Positions 52,922 to 61,833 are shown, numbered from the stretch's first letter. The stretch is 64,000 nucleotides of DNA from an uncultured Eubacterium sp. (GCA_947384955.1 CANDJC010000004.1:16424-80423), one strand, 5' to 3'. Notes: generated by a model not told the origin, from the letters alone. Numbers and translations are program-made.

Positions 52922-54390
52922 ATGAAATCGATAATCAGTATCGTTCGCCAGGAGCCGGCGTATGGGGGGGGCAGGACAATCCATATTACAGACCGTCTGA
53001 AAAATATCCAGAGTATATGTGGGAAGAGGTGAGCGGGAGCAATGCGGTTTATGACTCAGTCAGGGAAGCTTTGCATATTCAGGGATGGGACGCGGTTCAT
53101 TATGGGACAAAGCTGTGGAATCCGTTTGGGGATATCATATCGGAAGGCGATACTGTATTGATAAAACCTAATCTGGTGATGGATTATAATCAGTCTGGGG
53201 AAGGAACGGAATGTTTGTTTACACAGCCGGATGTAGCTGCGCCCGTGATAGATTATACGGTACTTGCATTAGGGGGAACGGGAAAAATTCTGATAGGCGA
53301 TGCACCCATGCAGGAATGTAATTTTGAAAGATTAATCAGGGACAGCGGATACGAAAAATTGCTTTCTTATTACCGTCAAAAGGGAGTAAATATTTCTCTG
53401 ATTGATATGCGCGGATTGAAAACAAGAGTATGTTCCGGAGTGAGGATTCAGGAAACAGTCGCAGATAAGTATGGAAAGGAAATAGATTTGGGGCTGCAGT
53501 CGGAACATGCGAAAAGTAATGTAAATCCGAAATGGTACAGAGTTACAAATTATAATCCAAGACTGATGAATGCGCATCATACAGATACGAAACATGAATA
53601 TTGCATTTCACCATATCTTTTGTCTGCAGATGTAATCATTAACATGCCAAAGCCCAAGACGCATAGAAAGGCGGGTATGACAGGAGCATTAAAAAATTTT
53701 GTGGGAATTAATGTGCGAAAAGAATACCTGCCGCATCATACGAAAGGCGCCTTTATGAAATACGGGAAAGGAGGAGATGAGTATCTGTTTCCTAATTTAT
53801 TCCGCGGATTACAGTCCATAGTCCTTGACAGAAGGAATGAATGCATTTCAGATGGGAAGTATCATCAGGCAGGAATATATCAGATAATAATCAAAATTCT
53901 TTCAAAAGCCGTGAATCTGACAAAAAAGGACTGTTATAGCGAAGGAAGCTGGTATGGGAATCATACGATTTCAAAAACAATCATGGATTTAAATAAAATT
54001 GTGTTATTTGCTGATAAAAACGGAAATATGCAGGAAAATGTGCAAAGAAAGATTATCATTGTTGCAGATATGATTATAAGCGGAGAAAAGGAAGGCCCTG
54101 TAGCCCCATCCCCCAAACCTGCCGGTATGATTGCTGTTGGTACAGACCAGGCAGCATTTGACAAAACGATAGCGCTGCTGATGGGGTTTGATCCGGAGAA
54201 AATACCTACACTTGCAAACATTCGGCAGCTGAATGGAAAGTACAGCTTTAATAATAAGAAAGAAATAGTAATTCTTTCAAACGATAAAAGCATAAATAAT
54301 AAAAAACCAGAAGAACTGACTGTAAAAGAAAGACTAAATTTTATCCCTTCTCAAGGATGGCTGGGACATATAGAAAAGGCAGATAAGTAA
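52922..54390 (+). CDS. DUF362 protein, out of phase from its best start (8 G; 9 would be in frame)
   Basis: The DUF362 body runs from about 52970 to 54390: GDTVLIKPNLVMDYNQ, GGTGKILIGDAPMQECNF, SADVIINMPKPKTHRKAGMTGALKNFVGIN, EGPVAPSPKPAGMIAVGTDQAAFD. The start with a good SD (GAGAGGAG) is ATG 52922 (MKSIISIVRQEPAYGGG); with the present 8 G it hits a stop after about 40 codons. With 9 G it joins the body, 489 aa. A different ATG at 52900, with no good SD, is in phase with the body at 8 G (496 aa). So the tract may toggle between strong and weak expression. Role unknown; some DUF362 proteins bind iron-sulfur clusters, but no CxxC ferredoxin motif is visible here. Confidence 0.78.
52964..52971 (+). 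repeat. Poly-G tract, 8 G, at the start of the DUF362 gene
   Basis: TAT then eight G then CAGGAC, 14 codons after ATG 52922. Confidence 0.88.
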
Positions 54391-54425
54391 GAGCAGCTGT
54401 CAGTTATTTTATTAAAAAAGGTATC

Positions 54426-55331
54426 ATGACTATGAATATTTCGACGTTATACGGTTTTATTTATGATAAAAAAACAAGATTTTCCATATTGGAGCACATG
54501 GGATTTTATCACATTCTGTCAGATAAAAATTATCTTAGAAAATCTTTTAAAGTAAGGACCGGATGTGATTTGAATCTGGATCATCCACAGACATTTAATG
54601 AAAAACTTCAATGGCTGAAATTAAATGACAGAAATCCATTATATACTGTAATGGTAGATAAATATAAGGTAAAAGATTATGTTTCTAAGAAAATAGGAAA
54701 AGAACACATTATTCCGACAATAGGAGTATGGAATCATCCGGATGAAATAGATTTTCACTCTTTGCCGGATCAGTTTGTATTAAAATGCAATCATAATTCT
54801 GGCGGGCTGTATATTTGCAGGGATAAAGCAAAATTTGATACGAATAGTGTGAAAAAAGGACTGGCGACCGCGCTTAAGCATAATTATTATTTTCAAGGGC
54901 GGGAATGGCCATATAAAGATGTCCCGAGAAAAATTCTGGCTGAAAAATATATGACGGATGAGTCTGGTGTGGAACTAAAAGACTATAAGATTTTTTGCTT
55001 TTCAGGACAGCCGAAATTTATTCAGGTTGATTTTAACCGTTTTGCAGTACATAAAAGGAATTTATACACTTTGGACTGGCAGTATATTGATGCTGAGATA
55101 CAATTTCCTTCTGACAGAAACATCATCATAGAGAAGCCGGAAAAGCTGGATGAAATGATAAATATTGCAAAAATTCTGTCAGACGGGCTGCCTCATGTAA
55201 GAGTTGATTTGTACAGTGTTCGGGACAAAGTATTTTTTGGAGAACTTACTTTTTATCATGGATCTGGCTTTGAGAAATTCTCTCCAGAAAATTTTGGGTA
55301 TACCGTAGGGAAATGGCTGCGTATTGAATGA
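54426..55331 (+). CDS. TupA-like ATP-grasp protein
   Basis: A 301-aa protein with the TupA-type ATP-grasp pattern: GCDLNLDHPQTFNEKLQWLKLNDRNPLYTVMVDKYKVKDYV, IIPTIGVWNHPDEIDF, FVLKCNHNSGGLYICRDK, KILAEKYM, DYKIFCFSGQPKFIQVD and a final RVDLYSVRDKVFFGELTFYHGSGF. Such proteins are thought to ligate an amino acid or acyl group to a sugar carboxylate. It has no G tract, unlike its paralogue downstream. Start ATG 54426; ATG 54432 is possible. Confidence 0.82.
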   Translation: MTMNISTLYGFIYDKKTRFSILEHMGFYHILSDKNYLRKSFKVRTGCDLNLDHPQTFNEKLQWLKLNDRNPLYTVMVDKYKVKDYVSKKIGKEHIIPTIGVWNHPDEIDFHSLPDQFVLKCNHNSGGLYICRDKAKFDTNSVKKGLATALKHNYYFQGREWPYKDVPRKILAEKYMTDESGVELKDYKIFCFSGQPKFIQVDFNRFAVHKRNLYTLDWQYIDAEIQFPSDRNIIIEKPEKLDEMINIAKILSDGLPHVRVDLYSVRDKVFFGELTFYHGSGFEKFSPENFGYTVGKWLRIE

Positions 55332-55362
55332 AAGAAGCTGAAAACAAAGGAGTATAGAATAT

Positions 55363-56259
55363 ATGAAGCAATATGGGAAATGGATAAAACTGTTATGTAC
55401 GAATCCGGAATGGATGCTTCCATATCTGACAGAAAAATTGTCGGGGGGGGGTATTCGGATGGATGATGAAGCATATGTAAAGCTGATTTATAAGTTTAGA
55501 AATGGCACAGAGCTGAATTTAGAGCATCCAAAGACATTTACAGAAAAACTCAATTGGATGAAGATTCATGACAGGCGGCCTGAATATACAATAATGGCAG
55601 ATAAATACCGTGTAAAAAAGTATATTGCCAGAAAAATCGGAAAGGAATATGTTATTCCGCTGCTGGGTGTATGGAATCATGCCAGAGATATCGATTTTAA
55701 AAAACTGCCAGAGTCTTTTGTATTAAAAGTAACGCATGATTCGGGCGGGGTACTGATTTGCAGAGATAAGGATGATTTTGATGTTAAGAAGGCCAGAAAT
55801 TTTTTGGAAAAAAGACTTAGAAATAAGTTTGCTTATCGGGGACGGGAGTGGCCTTATCAGAATGTGAAACCCAGAATTATTGCAGAAACGTATATTGAGA
55901 ATCTGTCAGACAATAATTATAAATTTTTCTGTTTTGATGGAGAAGTAAAGGCACTGTATGCAGCTCCTTACAGGGAAGCAAGTGTAGATTATTTTGATGC
56001 AGATTATAATCATCTGGATATTATTACAACACTGCACCAGTGTGCACCGATTCCGCCGCAAAAGCCGGAATCTTTTGATAAAATGAAGCAGCTTGCTGAA
56101 AAGATTTCCAAAGGCTATAGGGAAATGCGGGTTGATTTTTATGATGTGGATGGCAGGGTATATTTTGGTGAAATAACATTTTTTCATGAGGCTGGGTTTG
56201 AACCTTTTATTCCTGATAAATGGAACAGGATTTTTGGGGACTGGATGAAGCTGTCCTGA
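55363..56259 (+). CDS. TupA-like ATP-grasp protein, paralogue with poly-G tract (ON)
   Basis: A 298-aa paralogue of the preceding gene: GTELNLEHPKTFTEKLNWMKIHDRRPEYTIMADKYRVKKYI, VIPLLGVWNHARDIDF, FVLKVTHDSGGVLICRDKD, PRIIAETYI, RVDFYDVDGRVYFGEITFFHEAGFEPF. Nine G at 55443-55451 encode SGGGI (codons 27-30), before the ATP-grasp core, and are in phase. SD AAAGGAG. The two paralogues may use different acyl/amino donors, so switching this one would alter one decoration. Confidence 0.82.
   Translation: MKQYGKWIKLLCTNPEWMLPYLTEKLSGGGIRMDDEAYVKLIYKFRNGTELNLEHPKTFTEKLNWMKIHDRRPEYTIMADKYRVKKYIARKIGKEYVIPLLGVWNHARDIDFKKLPESFVLKVTHDSGGVLICRDKDDFDVKKARNFLEKRLRNKFAYRGREWPYQNVKPRIIAETYIENLSDNNYKFFCFDGEVKALYAAPYREASVDYFDADYNHLDIITTLHQCAPIPPQKPESFDKMKQLAEKISKGYREMRVDFYDVDGRVYFGEITFFHEAGFEPFIPDKWNRIFGDWMKLS
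55443..55451 (+). repeat. Poly-G tract, 9 G, in TupA-like gene (ON)
   Basis: TC then nine G then TATTCGG. The homologous point of the 54426 gene has no G run, so the tract was gained in one paralogue. Confidence 0.9.
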
Positions 56260-56330
56260 CTGTGTGTACTCTGATAACATACAGTATTTTGCAGAATGCC
56301 GTACGGTGATAGAAAGAAAGGAAAACGATT

Positions 56331-57434
56331 TTGAAAATATTATCTGTATTCGGAACAAGGCCGGAAGCAGTGAAAATGTGTCCGCTTATTCTGGAAATGA
56401 AAAAGCATAAAGAAATAGACTGCCGGGTATGCCTGACCGGCCAGCACAGGGAAATGCTCCGCCAGGTGATGGATGCCTTTGAAATCCGCGAAGACTACAA
56501 TCTGGACATCATGCAGGAAAGACAGACACTGACTGCAGTAACAATGCGCGTGCTGGAAAGAATGGAGCCTGTGCTGCTGGACGCGCGGCCGGATCTGGTT
56601 CTGGTGCACGGGGACACCACGACTTCCTTTGCAGCAGCGCTGGCAGCTTTTTACCGGCAGATACCTGTAGGGCATGTGGAGGCAGGGCTGCGCACGGGAA
56701 ATATGTATTCCCCGTTTCCCGAAGAGATGAACCGCCTGCTGACGGGCAGAATTGCTTCTTATCATTTTGCGCCTTCCGCAAAAAGCAGGGAGAATCTTTT
56801 AAGGGAGCATGCCGGCGGAAATATTTTTGTTACCGGCAATACAGTGATTGATGCATTTAAGACAACGGTAAAAGATAATTACATATTTCATAACCCGGTC
56901 CTGCGCGGCATTGACTGTTCGAAGCGCAGGGCTGTTTTGGTTACCGCCCACAGAAGGGAAAACACGGGGCGTCCCCTGGAGCAGATATGCCGTGCGGTGA
57001 AGCGGCTGGCAGAAAGATACGACGATGCAGAGATTATTTATCCGGTTCATCCAAGCCCGGCAGTGCGGGAAACGGTCTTCTGCCTTCTGGGAAGCCAGCC
57101 GGGAGTGAGGCTGTTAGAGCCTCTGGATGTCCTGGATATGCATAACCTGATTGCAAGATGCTTTCTGGTGCTGACGGATTCCGGGGGCCTGCAGGAGGAA
57201 GCGCCTTACTGGGGTAAGCCGGTTCTGGTTCTGCGCACGGAAACAGAGCGGCCGGAGGCTGTGGAGGCCGGGACTGTAAAAGTGGCAGGGGTCAGGGAGG
57301 AAGATATTGTCAGGCTGGCAGGTGGACTGCTGGAAGATTCGAAGCGGTATTTAAGCATGGCAAATGCTGTGAATCCGTATGGGGACGGACATGCGAGTGA
57401 ACGGATAGTAAATGTGATTTTAAAGTTTTTATGA
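56331..57434 (+). CDS. wecB: UDP-N-acetylglucosamine 2-epimerase (non-hydrolysing)
   Basis: A 367-aa protein: VFGTRPEAVKMCPLILEMK, CLTGQHREMLRQVMDAF, VHGDTTTSFAAALAAFY, GHVEAGLRTGNMYSPFPEEMNR, VTAHRRENTGRPLEQI, HPSPAVRETV and LTDSGGLQEEAPYWGKPVLVLRTETERPEA, all WecB/MnaA signatures. TTG 56331 behind AAAGGAAAA. It converts UDP-GlcNAc to UDP-ManNAc for WecC at 39892. Codon use is more GC-rich than the transferase genes between them, as for wecC, suggesting conserved cluster ends and an exchanged, AT-rich centre. Confidence 0.93.
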   Translation: MKILSVFGTRPEAVKMCPLILEMKKHKEIDCRVCLTGQHREMLRQVMDAFEIREDYNLDIMQERQTLTAVTMRVLERMEPVLLDARPDLVLVHGDTTTSFAAALAAFYRQIPVGHVEAGLRTGNMYSPFPEEMNRLLTGRIASYHFAPSAKSRENLLREHAGGNIFVTGNTVIDAFKTTVKDNYIFHNPVLRGIDCSKRRAVLVTAHRRENTGRPLEQICRAVKRLAERYDDAEIIYPVHPSPAVRETVFCLLGSQPGVRLLEPLDVLDMHNLIARCFLVLTDSGGLQEEAPYWGKPVLVLRTETERPEAVEAGTVKVAGVREEDIVRLAGGLLEDSKRYLSMANAVNPYGDGHASERIVNVILKFL

Positions 57435-57553
57435 AGTTTATATAGCATATCACAAAGGCTTGACTGACAGGAAAATATTTTTGGCAGTTTTATGACAATT
57501 TGTTTTTCTTTTTTCCAAATGTGTACCTTCTGGTCATAACTTATTAACGAAAT

Positions 57554-57577
57554 TGCATATTTTATCATAGAATATGC
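57554..57577. terminator. Small hairpin between convergent genes
   Basis: GCATATT and AATATGC with a 9-nt loop, between the wecB end and the stop of the minus-strand Rpn fragment. A weak stem with AT-rich flanks. Confidence 0.35.
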
Positions 57578-57973
57578 TTAAATCTTAAATTCCCGAAACA
57601 GTTCTTCCAGATACTGTGTATTTTCAGAAGCCCTGCGCAGGTCATCCAGCCTGTTTTCGCGCAGCAGAAGCTGATACAGAACCAAAACCCGGTTCTGACC
57701 CTGTACCCGGCCCTGTTCCAATCCCAGTTCTAATCCGTCTTCCTGTCCTTCCCGGTAAGTGTTTTCCATATGCAGTTTCTTATCATATTCTGTCAAAAAC
57801 ATTTCCAGCACCTCGCTTTTGCTCTGCATCAGTATGTCTTTCAGAACATCCTGCTGGATGCACGTATCGATTGCAGTGTTTACAGCGCGTTCCAGCGGCA
57901 TCCCGAAGCTTAAGTTCTGTTTCACTTCATAAACAAATCTTGCATATTCCCGCAGTCTCCCGCAATTTTGCAT
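57578..57973 (-). pseudogene. Rpn-family fragment (C-terminal part)
   Basis: 131 codons from an internal ATG: NCGRLREYARFVYEVKQNLSFG, AIDTCIQQDVLKDIL, KSEVLEMFLTEYDKKLHMENTYREGQEDG, then ELGLEQGRVQGQ and LYQLLLRENRLDDLRRA. This is the C-terminal half of Rpn/PD-(D/E)XK putative transposases. The frame is open a little further upstream (about 58020) but the N-terminal nuclease half is missing. It is a different subfamily from the twins at 27433/28497. A short stretch of the same gene recurs at 60832. Confidence 0.65.
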
Positions 57974-58108
57974 CAGTTCCTGATATCTGGATTCGCAGGC
58001 CGTCCTTTTGGAGTCACAGTCTGCAGGTACTGTTTGTCTGAACTGTTATACTGAGTGAAACAAAAGTTAATTTTACCCTTTATGGATATTCACATTGAAC
58101 GACTTGTG

Positions 58109-58117
58109 TGATATAAT
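58109..58117 (+). promoter_or_regulatory. Extended -10 promoter for the CSD-GTPase gene
   Basis: TG-A-TATAAT about 90 nt before ATG 58206; no clear -35 box at 17 nt. Confidence 0.4.
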
Positions 58118-58205
58118 TAAAAAACTAGTACACTGCAGACAGAAGCGTACCAGGAAGACACAGTGATTGTACAGCAGAAACCAGCGGCAGGCAGGAGGCA
58201 TCGGG

Positions 58206-59810
58206 ATGAAGGGGAAGATTTGTTCTGTAATTAGCGAAAAAAATTTTGGATTCATACGAAGTGAAAATAATGAAAAGATATTTTTTCACTTTAGCGAGAT
58301 TCAATTCCGGGGAGATGTAAAACCAGGGATAAAAGTGGAATTTGAGTATGGAACCAATAAAAAAGGAAGGACGGCAGTTCAGATTGTCAGGCAGAAGCGG
58401 AAAAAGCCAAAGAGATGGGATGATTTAATCGGTTTTATCGAGCATGCTGAAATTGACGAAGAGAGCAGAAAAATTCTGCTGAAAAATCTGGCTCAGTTCC
58501 GGCAGCAGGAACTGCATATACTGATTGCGGGACCGACCGGGGTTGGGAAAAGTTCTACGATTAATGCTTTGTTTGATACGGAAGTCGCTGAGGTTGGATA
58601 TGGTGTTGATGCGAAGACAGACAGGATTCAGGAATGGAAACTGGACGAGAATCTGTATCTGCATGATACGCCCGGATTAGGTGACGGGGCTGCAAAAGAC
58701 CTGGTGTATAAGCAGATGATAAAAGCAGAGCTGGAGAAGAAAAATTCTGACGGCAGTGCGGTGATTGATGTAGCTTTGATTATTATTGACGGTTCCCACA
58801 GGGATATGGGAACGTCTATCGATTTGATTAACGAGACAATTATTCCCAATATGGAAGATAAGTCAAGGGTGCTGGTTGCCATTAATCAGTGTGATATGGC
58901 GGACGGAGGAAGAGGCTGGAATAAAAAGGGCAATTTCCCGGATAAAAAACTGGTGCAGAGACTGAATGAAAAAACAGAGTCTGTCCAGCGCAGAATCAAA
59001 GAATCTACCGGGGTTGATGTTCAGCCCATATATTATTCTGCGCTGCATAAATATAATATATCGAAACTGTTAAGTTTTATTATTAAATGTACTCCCGTAA
59101 AAAAGCGTTTTTTTTATATCGACAATCTGAATCATGATGAACAGATTTGGAGATACAATGACAGAAACACATACGATTATGAAAACCGGTATTCCGGCAG
59201 AGATGTATATAACAGGTATGAGGATTTATCGAATGAGGTATCAGATTTAAATCAGTCAGTCAGGGATATGGAGAAAAGTATTGACAGAATTCAAAGCCGC
59301 AGCGAAGCACAGGCAGAGGTGAAAAAAGAGTATCGGGAACTGTCAGACGGGATTAGCAGTTTAAAGAATACGGTTCGAAGATTAGAAACGGATTACCAGC
59401 TAAATAAATCAGATTTGCAAAAATCTGTAACGGGTATTGAAAGAACATATCGTCAAAGCGTGTCGGATTTACAGAAATCCGCAGCAGGAATGCAGGAAAC
59501 TTATCAAAAACATACATCGGATTTGAAAAAATCTGTGGCAGACATACATAAAACATACCAGCAGGAAGCGGCAGAGCTGTTTACAGAAGCATTAGATGAA
59601 GTATCCAGAGAAATTAGCAAAGGAAGCAAAACTTCTATCAGCTTTTCCTTCAGGGAGACAGTTCAAAATGTGTCAGAGGGTATTTCGGCAGGGGCGCAGA
59701 CAGGCGAGAATATCGGAAAAGTCATTCCGGTCATTGGAAAAGGCGCTGGCAGAATCATAGGCGGTGTAATCGGAGGTGTTGGCGGACTGCTAAAATCGAT
59801 ATTCCGCTAA
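58206..59810 (+). CDS. Cold-shock domain fused to an Era/IRG-like GTPase with coiled coil and glycine-zipper tail
   Basis: A 534-aa protein. ATG 58206 after AGGAGGCA. Residues 1-62: cold-shock domain with RNP1-like NFGFIRSENNEKIFFHFSEI and a KGRTAVQI end. Residues 100-310: GTPase with G1 GPTGVGKSST (109-118), G3 DTPGLGDG (about 154), G4 NQCDMA (about 226) and G5-like YYSALHKYN. Residues 340-460: coiled coil with a repeated SDLQKSxxxIxxTYxx unit (four copies). Residues 490-534: Gly-rich, possibly membrane-inserting segment with AGRIIGGVIGGVGGLL. The parts are individually known; I do not recall this combination. RNA/nucleic-acid sensing linked to a membrane-acting GTPase is a reasonable hypothesis. 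Confidence 0.82.
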   Translation: MKGKICSVISEKNFGFIRSENNEKIFFHFSEIQFRGDVKPGIKVEFEYGTNKKGRTAVQIVRQKRKKPKRWDDLIGFIEHAEIDEESRKILLKNLAQFRQQELHILIAGPTGVGKSSTINALFDTEVAEVGYGVDAKTDRIQEWKLDENLYLHDTPGLGDGAAKDLVYKQMIKAELEKKNSDGSAVIDVALIIIDGSHRDMGTSIDLINETIIPNMEDKSRVLVAINQCDMADGGRGWNKKGNFPDKKLVQRLNEKTESVQRRIKESTGVDVQPIYYSALHKYNISKLLSFIIKCTPVKKRFFYIDNLNHDEQIWRYNDRNTYDYENRYSGRDVYNRYEDLSNEVSDLNQSVRDMEKSIDRIQSRSEAQAEVKKEYRELSDGISSLKNTVRRLETDYQLNKSDLQKSVTGIERTYRQSVSDLQKSAAGMQETYQKHTSDLKKSVADIHKTYQQEAAELFTEALDEVSREISKGSKTSISFSFRETVQNVSEGISAGAQTGENIGKVIPVIGKGAGRIIGGVIGGVGGLLKSIFR

Positions 59811-59963
59811 TCTGGAAAACCGGTCGGAGTCTGACAGAGATGCTGACTGTCTTTGAGAGCAGGCTGTTTTTAACTGGCAGGTTTTCAGAAAGCCGGTTTC
59901 ATTTTGCATGCAGATATCGTATAATAGAGCTTGTGAAATATTGCAGGTTATGGAGGTAACACA

Positions 59964-60794
59964 ATGAACAGGAAACTTGAAAAAATAAAATATGATTTTA
60001 TAGAGCAAGTGAAAAATATGGACGGTGTCTTAGGTGCATGGAATTTTGGTTCGGAAATACATAATTTGTCAGATGACTATTCTGATGCAGATATTGTGCT
60101 GCTTGCTGACGGAAAGCAGTTTGACCAGTTCACGTTTTATGTGGAAAAATGTTTGAAAAATATTAATGTTAAAATAATCTTGTGCTGGCCGGAGAGATTT
60201 AACAGTGAAGCGATTATAAATAACGGCTACCTGTTATTAAGCGGTTCCGATATTTTTCAGTTCGATGTTTTTTTGCTAAACGCCGAAAGATTAGATGACA
60301 ATATGTGCCGTCTGCATTATACAGGGATTAAAAAAACAGACATTATTTTTGATAAAACAGGTATCGTCAATGAGCTGATAAATCTGCGCCTGACAGGAGA
60401 TTTGTGGAGTGATGATGTATCCTGCCTTGAAAAGACATACTGGTATCACGCAAACATGACAGGCAAGTATCTGAAAAGAAAGGACTATTTCAAACTGAAT
60501 CAGGTTCTGCATACAATGTATGAAACACATATATCCATGCTGCTTTCCGGTTTTGATAAAATTACATGGGGAGGAAGTGCGAATAAATTACATTTTATTC
60601 CCATAGAAAAACAGGCGCATTTGAAAAAGTATTACTGTCCTGAAAATCTTGATGGCGTAGAGCAGAACCTGGCAGGCTGTATGAGATGGTTTCAGGAGGA
60701 TACAAAAGAGGTTTGTAACTTAAAGGGACTGCATTATTCCGCATATCTGGGGGATACGGTAGTTAATAACTGGATAAAAGTGATGGGATGTTAA
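59964..60794 (+). CDS. Nucleotidyltransferase-domain protein (AadE-like)
   Basis: A 276-aa protein with GAWNFGSEIHNLSDDYSDADIVLL, the GS-x(n)-D-x-D motif of the nucleotidyltransferase superfamily, closest to the aminoglycoside 6-adenylyltransferase layout (YFKLNQVLHTMYETHISMLL, a helical C-terminal half). ATG follows TGGAGGT. Resistance cannot be assumed: many chromosomal members have no known substrate. It stands alone between the GTPase and LoaP genes. Confidence 0.7.
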   Translation: MNRKLEKIKYDFIEQVKNMDGVLGAWNFGSEIHNLSDDYSDADIVLLADGKQFDQFTFYVEKCLKNINVKIILCWPERFNSEAIINNGYLLLSGSDIFQFDVFLLNAERLDDNMCRLHYTGIKKTDIIFDKTGIVNELINLRLTGDLWSDDVSCLEKTYWYHANMTGKYLKRKDYFKLNQVLHTMYETHISMLLSGFDKITWGGSANKLHFIPIEKQAHLKKYYCPENLDGVEQNLAGCMRWFQEDTKEVCNLKGLHYSAYLGDTVVNNWIKVMGC

Positions 60795-60829
60795 AATTTT
60801 TTAGCGAAAATATCTGTAATGCGGACGGT

Positions 60830-60930
60830 TCTTCCCGGTAAGTGTTTTCCATATGCAGTTTCAAATCATATTTTGTCAAAAACTTTTCCAGTACATCCTG
60901 CTGAATGCACGTATCAATTGCTGCGATTTA
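60830..60930 (-). pseudogene. Short remnant of an Rpn-family gene
   Basis: Bases 60832-60863 match 57748-57780 nearly exactly (CTTCCCGGTAAGTGTTTTCC..), then similarity continues in patches to the TGCACGTATC box. On the minus strand this encodes the KLHMENTYREG region of the 57578 fragment. A decayed second copy, with deletions. Confidence 0.6.
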
Positions 60931-61022
60931 GTTTCACAATAATAGTAGCATTCAGGATAAAAATATGCTACTATTTACAGGATGAAAAACCAGGTGAAAA
61001 TCGGGTAAAAAGGAGGCATTGT

Positions 61023-61784
61023 ATGTGGTATGTGTTGCAGACCATGACTGGCAGGGAGGAAGCGCTTGTGGATATGGTAAAGAAAACGGTTCCTTCCAGC
61101 CTTTATGAGGACTGTTTTATTGCCTATTATGAAAGGGTCTGGAGGAAACAGCAGAAAAGCATTGTGCATATCGAGAGGCTGTTTCCGGGCTATGTATTTG
61201 TGATTTCGGACGACCCGGACGGGCTGTTTTTGGAATTAAAGCATATTCCGGCAATGGTAAAGCTGCTTTCTGACGGGGATTTTGGCTTTGTTCCGCTCAG
61301 GGCGCAGGAGGAGGCTTTTTTTGGAGAGCTTTTAAAAGACGGGGGGATTGCCAGGCTTTCTTATGTGGAGAAGGACAGAAACGGGCATGTGTACCGCGTA
61401 TCCGGGCCTTTGCATAATTATATGGGACAGGTTGTGAGGTATCAGTTTAAGAAACGGTATGCGATTATCCGTTTTGAACTGCTCGGAGAGGAGAAGACGG
61501 CGGCGCTCGGGATTATTCTGAAAGAGGATATTGAACAGGAGTTAGCGTATGGCAAAGTAGAGGCGCCGGTACGCGTGCCGGAATTTTATGAGACGCAGAT
61601 GCCGGAGCCGGAACAGGAAAGTGCATTCAGAACAGGGGATCTGGTCAAGGTAACATCGGGCTCAATGGACGGGATGGACGGAGTTGTCTGGAGAGTCGGG
61701 AAAGGCGTTGTGGAAATCGGGGTGCATCTGTTCGGGCAGGATGTGTCGGTGGAAGTGCCGGTGGATGATGTCTGCAAGGTATGA
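61023..61784 (+). CDS. loaP: LoaP, NusG-family processive antiterminator
   Basis: A 253-aa protein. ATG 61023 with AGGAGG. The NGN domain begins MWYVLQTMTGREEALVDMVKK, with the LFPGYVFV strand; the C-terminal KOW domain is FRTGDLVKVTSGSMDGMDGVVWRV. It has the length and LoaP-like opening of specialised NusG paralogues, which in Firmicutes promote read-through of long biosynthetic operons including polysaccharide ones. Here the gene downstream is convergent, so its target must lie elsewhere, plausibly EPS clusters A/B; this is inference. A 6-G run at 61341 encodes DGGI and is not long enough to call variable. Confidence 0.82.
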   Translation: MWYVLQTMTGREEALVDMVKKTVPSSLYEDCFIAYYERVWRKQQKSIVHIERLFPGYVFVISDDPDGLFLELKHIPAMVKLLSDGDFGFVPLRAQEEAFFGELLKDGGIARLSYVEKDRNGHVYRVSGPLHNYMGQVVRYQFKKRYAIIRFELLGEEKTAALGIILKEDIEQELAYGKVEAPVRVPEFYETQMPEPEQESAFRTGDLVKVTSGSMDGMDGVVWRVGKGVVEIGVHLFGQDVSVEVPVDDVCKV

Positions 61785-61833
61785 ACACGACAGAGACAGG
61801 TATACGGCGGGGAAAACAGAATTGGCAGTTTTA

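Noticed and set aside
61341-61346. Six-G run in loaP (also 5-G runs at 2196, 7602, 31163, 47129, 53271, 57181)
   Set aside because: Too short to be slippage-prone and in normal Gly codons; not counted as contingency tracts.
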